Shown here piece after piece: positions 56,263-64,000 of a stretch of 64,000 nucleotides of DNA. Location of the stretch: the NCBI RefSeq assembly GCF_020921035.1, contig NC_063155.1:22933294-22997293 (forward strand). The letters are read 5' to 3'. The stretch comes from Rhodamnia argentea (taxonomy: Eukaryota; Streptophyta; Magnoliopsida; Myrtales; Myrtaceae). The position numbers were made by a program, and so were the translations under genes. The notes beneath the pieces were generated by a model that worked only from the letters and a program-made list of their open reading frames with translations, was not told the DNA's origin and ran no database searches. Positions within the stretch are counted from its first letter, which is position 1. The number at the start of each line of letters is the position of its first letter.

Positions 56263-57567
56263 CGAAACTTTTGATCGATATTATAATTCGCCGAAAGTTT
56301 TAATTATTTATTCATCTCAGAGTAAAATAAAGTCTCATACTTTTAACCAGCATGAAATAATAATCCATGTTGCTGTACAATAAAGGGCGATGCTAGCATG
56401 CTAAAATTGATAGTTAAAGCCAGTTCCAATTCACTAACAATCTGCTCTATCACGTTCTAAATCAATTTTTAGTGCAAACCGTATCGAGTTATCCTTCAGG
56501 AGACAGCAAAAGACACACAGTTTGTCATCTTTAACACACTTTATCAGCTGCTCTCAACTCATTCGCATTTCAGAGTCTCCAAGAAACAATCGTCATTTTA
56601 CAAATACTACTGCTGTCGAAGCATCTGATAACATGGTCATCTAGAGATGGCGATGTTACTAACATGGTTAATTATTTTGAATCCGCTCACACTGCATCGA
56701 CATGAACGGCGTGGTTATCATCTACCTTTTGCTGCATGCAAAGATGTCATTAGCTCTGTGAGTTTGTGTAGGTGGTGTGGGGGAGAGAGAGAGGCCTGGA
56801 CACTTAGGAGTGAATTAATCCCAGATACTTCGCCCTCTACCATCTTCGTTAGCTGCACCTTCGGACTGAAAGCCAAGAAGAAAAAACCAAAAATAAATAA
56901 ACAAACAGTATGGCCATTTATGTAATTTGTGAATGAAAGAATGGCCATGCAGGATGCATATACAGACTCAGTTTAGGTTAGCAATGGGGATGAAAAGGAA
57001 GTCGCCGAAATGAAATCTAGTCTACCTGATACGCGGAAGGAGCAGTGACTTGCTGAGCTCGCGAGGAGCAGACTGCACAAAAGCATCTGTTCATGAGCAC
57101 GAACCGCCATGGCTGAAGCACTTTCTTTAGCAAGGACTGTGGCTTTTGTTTTGGCTGTAATTATAGAGAGTTTGACTCAAAAGGAGGATAAACCCTATGG
57201 AAAGAAACCCCGTTCACATTTGCATGCCAAAAACGAGCCGTGAATAAGACGATTAGTTGGCGTGTTTTAGATCGTGTGACAGTATAAAGATACTATAATA
57301 TGCATCTCTTAGGGATCCTATTTTTTTTTTCCTGCTGTTGTATTTTGGAATGATTTTTTCTTGTCGATCAAGCTCACTGCTCGTCAATAATAAAGTTGGT
57401 CATTTTCTAGTGTCTTGTATACGGAAAAATTTAATAGATAATCTATTATGTATTGTTGCATGGATTATGTTCATATTTCCTCATCTACCTGGTATAATTC
57501 CCTACTTCCTTCAAAATTAACAATCCGATACCGACCTAACTATTAAGATTATCTCAATGAAGCTTTC

Positions 57568-58076
57568 TCCTGGAAAATTACGAAGTTCTAAACCTATTGC
57601 AATCGTGCCAATTCGGTTCTAAACTTTTTTTTTTGGTCAATTGAATCCTAAACATTTTGGATTTGTGGTAATTCAGTCTATCCGGCCAGCTTTGGCCGGT
57701 CGGTGTTGATGTGGAAATTTTTTGATAACATTTTAATATGTCTTTAAATTATTTTTTTCTTCTTTCTTTTTCTTCTTCTTATTCTTCTGGCCGGTGGAGG
57801 AAGAAGGAGAAGAGAAAAAAGAAAGAAAAGAAAAAGGAAATAAAATAAAAAATGAAAAAGATAAAATATTAAAATATTACTAAAAAATTGTCACATCAAC
57901 ATCGATAGCGTTACGTCAGCGCTAATCGACGTCCATGTCAACGCCGGTCGGCCAAGTTATTTGGATAAACCGAGTTGGTACAATTGGAAAATATTTATGA
58001 CTCAACCGATAAAAAAAACGTTTAGGACTGAATTGATATAATTGCAATAGATTGAAGACTTTTTTGATAATTTCCC
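57568..58076. mobile_element. foldback MITE between GH1 copies B and C
   Basis: Left end 'ggaaaattacgaagttctaa', then 'cctattgcaatcgtgcc'; the right end is the inverse ('ataattgcaatagattgaag', then 'gataatttcc'). The inner part has the shared 'gtcaacgccggtcggcca' motif. Same family as the elements at 24.4, 25.4 and 45.1 kb. Confidence 0.8.
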
Positions 58077-58401
58077 AGCTTTCTGCTAGTGAATAGTTTG
58101 CTTTTGAGCCATTATGCCGTATTAGATAAATGCCTGTTACTCCAAAGTCTTTCCCTTTAAGATGCTTAAAAAATAAATCGCTGCATGCACACACTTAAAT
58201 GAATATTGAGGCAAGTAGATCCGATTCCGACAATTTGTTCGGGAAATCCTCCTGAAATAGTGAAATTTATTGGCATAATTCATTCTCACGAATTTCATGA
58301 TGTAGTCTTCAGAATTATTTACTGCACGAGAATTGATCGCATCCTTATTTACTGAGATCATCGTAACATATACCATATACATTGGATGTATTATTAAATC
58401 A

Positions 58402-58584
<183 letters not shown>

Positions 58585-60385
58585 CTAAACGTCACATTTC
58601 ATGTCATGTATGACATGAAAATTAAGTGAAAGGACATAAAGAAAAAGGCGATTCCACAAGTGAAATTGCATAAAAATTAGGAAAATTTACGTGATCGCTT
58701 TACGAACATACGAGAGATGGCGGTAATAATAATCGATTTTCATGTAGTCAGTTAATTGTTGCTCTAGTGGTAATGTAGAGTTATTGAACTCATCGATTCC
58801 TAATGGTCCAAAATCAAGAAATAGGGTGTGAGAAAGAGAGTAATTAACATAAAAAAACTTTTAACTCAGCAATTCTAGTTAATTAACCATTCGAGATAAT
58901 GTCTTCTCACCGTTCTCAGTTATGTAAATGAGTGGATTTTGGTACTTAGTCTTTACGTTCATCAAAAGGCTCTGTACCCCACTGGGATAAACACATAGCC
59001 AACTTGAAGCAGCCTGTAATTCATAATAGGATCATGAACATGATGGGCAAAAATACACTTTGGAAAATTTACCTCAGTCTCTCAAGTTTTAGTTACCACT
59101 GTTTGGTGTTTACGGATATTGAATTTAAGTTATGAAACCTAACAAGACAATGCAGAAAACCCCAATCCTAAAATATAACAAAATGGGCTTGTAGAAAGAA
59201 TCAAACGTATCTGAGGACCAATTGGAACCCTGTTGCGTTCAGCTACAAGAAGTCATCAAGAATTTATTAGAAAAGATCTTCATCGAGACTGTGATTAGCA
59301 TCCAGATAGTGACTGTTTTTCTTACTCGAGAGGCTCGTGCGAGCATCGGTTAGGTAGCTTGAATTCAAAGCATTTGAGTACGGCATGTACTTTGCATAGT
59401 TCGCGGTGTAATAGTTCAATCCGAGAAAATCAAAAGATCCTTTCACCAATAGCGATTGCTCCTTCGTGAACTTGGGAAGCCTTTTCCCTATGAGCGAGCG
59501 CATGCTGTGCGGATAGTCGCCGTATGTTATCGGGTCTAAGAACCTGAAAACGAATGACATTTTTTCCTCTTGATGCACCATTTAATGAAACTGCTAAGTA
59601 CCTACTTTATGAAACTCAAATTATATATCTTGGGTAGAAATAATATGCGAGTTTGGTCATTTGTAGATGCACACTCACCATCCCAACATCCAGTCCAGGG
59701 CTCTTAGCGCTGCATTTTGATTATGCTTTGCATCTGAGTAAGGCACCATTCGATTAGAAACCAATGTTATTCCTATTGCTCCTTTTTGAGATGCCTGGAA
59801 AAGTCACTTTTGTTTTTCAGTCAAATTGCACAAGTCAATTTCAACTCCTATTAGATGTTCTTTTTCTTGCATCAATTAGAAATTCACGAGCATTTTTTTG
59901 TTGTTGGTAGATCGAGTCCAATGTTGTCAATCCAGTCCTAATTTTTATTTTATTTTATTTCAATCCTTCTCAACGACTCAATTGATTAAGGTGTGAAAAG
60001 TTAATTTAATAGCTGTTAATCGAGAGTCATCGAGAAGTTTCAAGAGATTGAAGACCTGATACTTGTTTCTATACAATTTAACAGTGGCCGCATGAGCAAG
60101 GAGCTGGTTGTGCCCGACGATGTATGGCTCGGTGCCCGAATCGCCACCCGTGCAGTTGAGCATCTGCCAATCAGAGCATCGCCCCTGTGCTTGCTGTCCG
60201 TTGGCATAACCATTACTACCGTACGTCAACGGCTTGTTCAAAGTTATCGGGTGTTTGACTCTATCTCCAAATTCCTTGAAGCAAACCTCCACATAGTCCT
60301 GGAAATCATATCTGATTAATGCAGTAGCAAAATGTAAATATACTCATAACTGCTAAGGTTGAAGAAAAAGACATCTTTTGACTTA

Positions 60386-60487
<102 letters not shown>

Positions 60488-60764
60488 CTACTTATTAGTG
60501 AGTGATGTACATAAGTGATTTAGAAAAACAAATGAATAGCTAATAGAAATGAAATAAAGCCAAGACCGTGGGCAAGGAGCTCATTGATGAGATTGTTGTA
60601 GTATTGCACTCCTTCCTTGTTGATGCCTCCCTTTAGCTTTCCCTCTGACAATTTCCCCAAATATAGGGATAATAGAAAGTCAACACAGTTCGTAATCAAC
60701 TAGCATAAACAATAATTGGCACGATTAAGCATATGTATTTCTTTCGGAAAAACAATAGTACGAG

Positions 60765-61020
60765 GAGTAATTTAGTTCTAAATTTTTGTATTTCATCAAT
60801 TTAGTTATAAGCTTTTTGATGATTTGTCAATATAGTATTTCTGGTCAATTTTGATCGGAAATTGCTGACGGAGAAACCGGTCATTCTACATGGAGAAACC
60901 ATCGCCGTCTATGATTTTTGACCAGAATAACCCGGAAGGATTAAATTGACAAATCATGAAAAGGTTTAGAAATAAATTGATAAAATTGAAAAGTTTAGAG
61001 CTGAATTAGCCTTTGACAAA
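60765..61020. mobile_element. short foldback MITE in an intron of GH1 copy C
   Basis: Arms 'taatttagttctaaattt' and 'aaaagtttagagctgaatta' are inverted relatives around a short centre with 'ggtcaattttgatcgg' and its inverse. Confidence 0.6.
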
Positions 61021-61334
61021 AAAAAAAAAAAAAGAATTAGCCGCTGTATAATAGATATAAGACTTTTTTTTACGATGATCCTTATTTGAGTTTTTTTTTT
61101 CTACGATGATCCTGATTTGAGTTTTTTTTTTTCATGCAAATTAGACAGAAAATTGATGGTCTTACTAGGTAAAATTCGAGGCCAAGAGATGGAGAATCAG
61201 TAGGCACCTAACCCCATTTCCCTCATTATCTCTACATCTTCCTGGAAAAAAAAGAAGAAACAATTCGTCACTAGGAGTCGAACAGTTTTTATTCCAATTT
61301 CTATTGCCAACATCAAAACTAATTAGCGGTATTC

Positions 61335-61935
61335 AGGTTGTGCTTAGTTTGGCTTTGAAAATGGTTTTTGGGATTGGGGAAAATACAAATTGCATCTGAT
61401 AAAAACTCCTTTGTAAAGCATCTTTGGGTTAAATAGATTTTTATTAAAATAACTCAAATCCTTCATTGAAGCCGGCGGCCATTGTTTGAGGTTGCCCAAC
61501 CTCGGGTAGCACCCAGCGAGGATTGCGTGACCCAAACGAGGGCCGCGTGAGGTTGCCCGATTGGGCGACCCAGGCGAGGGCCGCTTGAGGTCACACGACC
61601 TCGGGTTGCCCTCCCCTAGGTCGCACTACCCCGACGAGGGCAGTCTGGGTCACAGCCTCGGGTGATCGCTTGGGGTGGCATGACCTCGTCTGCCCTTCAT
61701 CGGCCTTTCGTCGGCTCCACGCCTATCAGAACTGGTTCACCAACCTCCCTCGTGCAAAGAAGCCCAAATAGTAATAGCAAAAGCAAAACCGAAAAATGAA
61801 ATTAGTAATGGTAGGTTTTGGAAGAAAAAAAAATCATTTAACACTAGAAATTGGCTTCAGCAAATGTTGAAAGCCGAAGTTGATGGGGACCAATTTTGGC
61901 CTTTCAGCTTTGCCAAAGCCAGGATAACGCCTCAA
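61335..61935. mobile_element. probable MITE with GC-rich core in GH1 copy C
   Basis: Left end 'ttgtgcttagtttggctttg' resembles the inverse of the right end 'cagctttgccaaagccagga'. The centre (61480-61720) is GC-rich and made of degenerate words such as cgagggccgcttgaggt. It lies where exon 3 of copy C is lost, so it may have caused or followed that loss. Confidence 0.45.
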
Positions 61936-63880
61936 TTTTTTTTCCCCAAGAGATTCTTGGGAAAATTGCTGATCATGTACCCTTTGCTACCGTCAGCTAT
62001 TTTACCTACCATCCCTCTCCCTCCTCCCACGGCCCCCCCAAAAAAAACCATTTAAGTGTTTGACCAAAAAAAAAAAATCAAGTGAAAGAGTGCATATGAA
62101 GCTAGAGGACCTTTGACCAAAAAAAAAAAAAAAAAGCTATAGGACTTTCCTTAATTGCTGGCTTAGCAAAATCCTTGAGTCATTATGCATTAATGGCAAA
62201 AGTTATGGTTTATTGGTCAAATCAGCTTAGACTTGACAGCAATATGATAACCACCAAATTAATAAAAGAATCAACATATTGTAAACCCTCTAATTCTTTC
62301 TTCTCTAATAGATTATTCAAGAATATTGATGGTTGAATCTTCAATCGAACATTACAAGTTCTAGACCCTCTTTACTAATTGGACCGAATTTGTGGTCCTC
62401 GATGTCTTAATCTCAAATCGAACATCATGATTTCGATATTCTTCGTGAGCCACACTTGAAGACCTTGATGGCTCGATCCCAAGTCAATGCCGTGTTCTTA
62501 CAAAGGTTCAATCTCCAGAAAAGAGCAATTCCCAAGTCATTTTGATCGAATCTTGAATTGAATTCAATGTATGAATAATGTATTCATTCATGAAATTAAC
62601 AAAAGCCATATTTAAATTACGAGTATTATTCATTTAGTACGATATATGTCTCTTTTGGATTAACTTCAAATTAAATGGATTAATATATATTTAGGATCAC
62701 TGAGCTAAGTCAAAAGATATAATTGTTTAGGAAGGAAAACATAAATTTATGCCAATAAATTAATCAAGCTTAATCGGGAAAATATTAAAAATAGTCTCCT
62801 TGACTTGCGAAGCCATATTGTATATGCTTTTCAAAAGATAGTGTGACAAGCCACTTTATTGAAATGTTTAGTCATTTCGTTTCCAAAATATTTTCGAACA
62901 TCTTATTTCTATTTTGAGTTAACTTAATTAGCGCCTCAGGGATACTCGTTAACAAGTCTTTTATTATTATTATTATTATCTAAAATTTTCGTCAATACAG
63001 ATAGTCCACAGAAAGTATTAAAGTTTTCATAATTAACACTAAATGAGAAAAGAAGACAAGACATAAGATTGTTAGGCTTAGGCCACCTCTCATTTTCAGG
63101 GCTCAATTGGGGTGTCCGTTGCACCAGATTCGTAATCCAAAGTTTCCAGGTCAAGAACTGGAATTTTCTTTTGCCCTTTTCAAAGTTGATTACGTTAGAT
63201 AAACCTGTTTATCCAATCACGAAATTATTAGCAAGTGGATTAACATACAATGTATTTCTTACCAATGCAGATAAGCATCGGTTGCAGACAAAGGTAAGGC
63301 TGAAGTCTTTGCAATTTTTTTTTTCTGCTTTGTTTAATTCGTCAACTTTATAAGAATGTCACATATAATTTCCAACTTTTGAAACTTAAAGAAACATGCT
63401 GAATAAATCTGACTGTACAAGCACATCAAACGGAATGTTAAATTGATACTCTTGGAAGAGTTGACAAATAATTGATTATAAAGTATTTGCTATCACAAAA
63501 CTTACTTAGAAAATGTCATGTAGCAAAAGAGTACAATTACAAGCCAATTTTATCAGTTCTCTATATCATGACAATCCAGTGGAGAATGATAGAATCACGA
63601 AATTTTCCGAATTAGAATTTACGATTCAGTATTACTTCTGTCGAAGCATCTGACAACATAGTTATCTAGAGATGGTGATACTACTAACATGGTTAATTAT
63701 TTTGAAACCGCTCACACTGCATCGACATAGATGACGGGGTTATCATCAACCTTTTGCTGCATGCAAAGAGAGGGAAGCTCACAGTTTCTAACTGTCATTA
63801 GCTCTGTGAGTTTGTGTAGGGAGAGAGAGAGAGGCCTGGGTATTTGTGAGTGAAGTAATCCCAGATACTTGGCCCTCTAC

Positions 63881-64000
63881 TGTCACGACCCGAACCCCGC
63901 GAGCTTGTCGACATCCCACCTGGCCACACTTATGTACAGTTCTCCAGGATCCAAAGGCCAACAAATTCATGCGGAAGCAAAAACAAATCCCCGTACAGAA
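63881..64000. mobile_element. left end of another transposable element (runs off the window)
   Basis: GH1 exon 2 similarity stops at ggccctctac and is replaced by TGTCACGACCCGAACCCCGC, a start often seen at plant LTR ends. Copy B continues as GH1 exon at the same place, which shows this is an insertion. Element class cannot be settled from 120 bases. Confidence 0.6.

Larger units (their letters stand above)
51390..57110 (-). pseudogene. GH1 beta-glucosidase copy B, degraded and split by a retrotransposon
   Basis: Exon 1 (57026-57110) keeps ATG and a hydrophobic start, MAVRAHEQMLLCSLLLASS, but lacks the FLFGT region and changes frame before SAYQ. Exon 2 (about 56788-56872) gives EGAANEDGRGRSIWD followed by a stop where Tyr is expected. 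Exons 3-5 are absent. Exon 6 (about 55805-55880) reads [20 protein letters not shown], with one acidic codon lost and a stop after GGFLSS. Exon 7 is cut in two by the Copia element: the part at 55580-55710 has TLNEL in place of TLNEP, and the part at 51540-51649 has a TAG plus a frameshift near LLAHA. Exons 8-13 are absent left of about 51390, where a ggaacc-rich repeat begins. It cannot give an active enzyme. Confidence 0.92.

Overview
This is nuclear DNA from a flowering plant, almost certainly a eudicot. The genes have many GT-AG introns in AT-rich sequence, the proteins are plant families (EIN3-like factor, MCTP, Topo VI B, GH1 beta-glucosidase, CLE peptide, plant H3.1), and the intergenic DNA is full of foldback MITEs and Copia elements. 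The long foldback elements with GC-rich cores recall Myrtaceae genomes, but that is a weak guess. I saw no prokaryotic-type defence locus or CRISPR. The exciting items are plant-type: a small CLE peptide gene split over three exons, and a decaying beta-glucosidase array invaded by a very young non-autonomous retrotransposon.

Layout. 1-2.2 kb: 3' end of a coiled-coil protein gene on +, with an apparent 1-base frameshift in its last exon. 3.7-14.2 kb: a WD40-repeat gene on + with many small exons and a MITE in one intron. 15.3-15.7 kb: intronless histone H3.1 on -, with a TATA box and a histone octamer upstream. 17.3-17.85 kb: a CLE40-like peptide gene on -. About 19.0 kb: a fragment of plastid atpB (NUPT). 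19.7-21.5 kb: EIL3/SLIM1-type transcription factor on -. 24.0-26.1 kb: a ~1 kb tandem duplication built of nested MITEs. 27.1-29.4 kb: intronless MCTP (FTIP-like) on -. 34.0-40.4 kb: DNA topoisomerase VI subunit B on -.

41.2-64 kb: a tandem array of three GH1 beta-glucosidase copies, all on -. Copy A (41.2-46.8 kb) has 13 exons, a continuous 514-aa reading frame and both catalytic glutamates. Copy B (51.4-57.1 kb) is a remnant with a damaged exon 1, stops, missing exons and a 3.93-kb Copia element in exon 7. Copy C (58.4-63.9 kb) keeps most exons but has a stop, a Glu-to-Lys change at the acid/base position, a truncated exon 3, and another transposable element starting inside exon 2 at the right edge. 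B and C also share intron sequence, so they are the more recent duplicate pair.

The single-copy genes look like unrelated housekeeping or regulatory loci (chromatin, sulfur response, peptide signalling, plasmodesmal transport, endoreduplication) and need not act together. The GH1 array is the only gene cluster. Exon limits were set by hand from splice consensus and reading phase; homology calls come from remembered family sequences, with no search.
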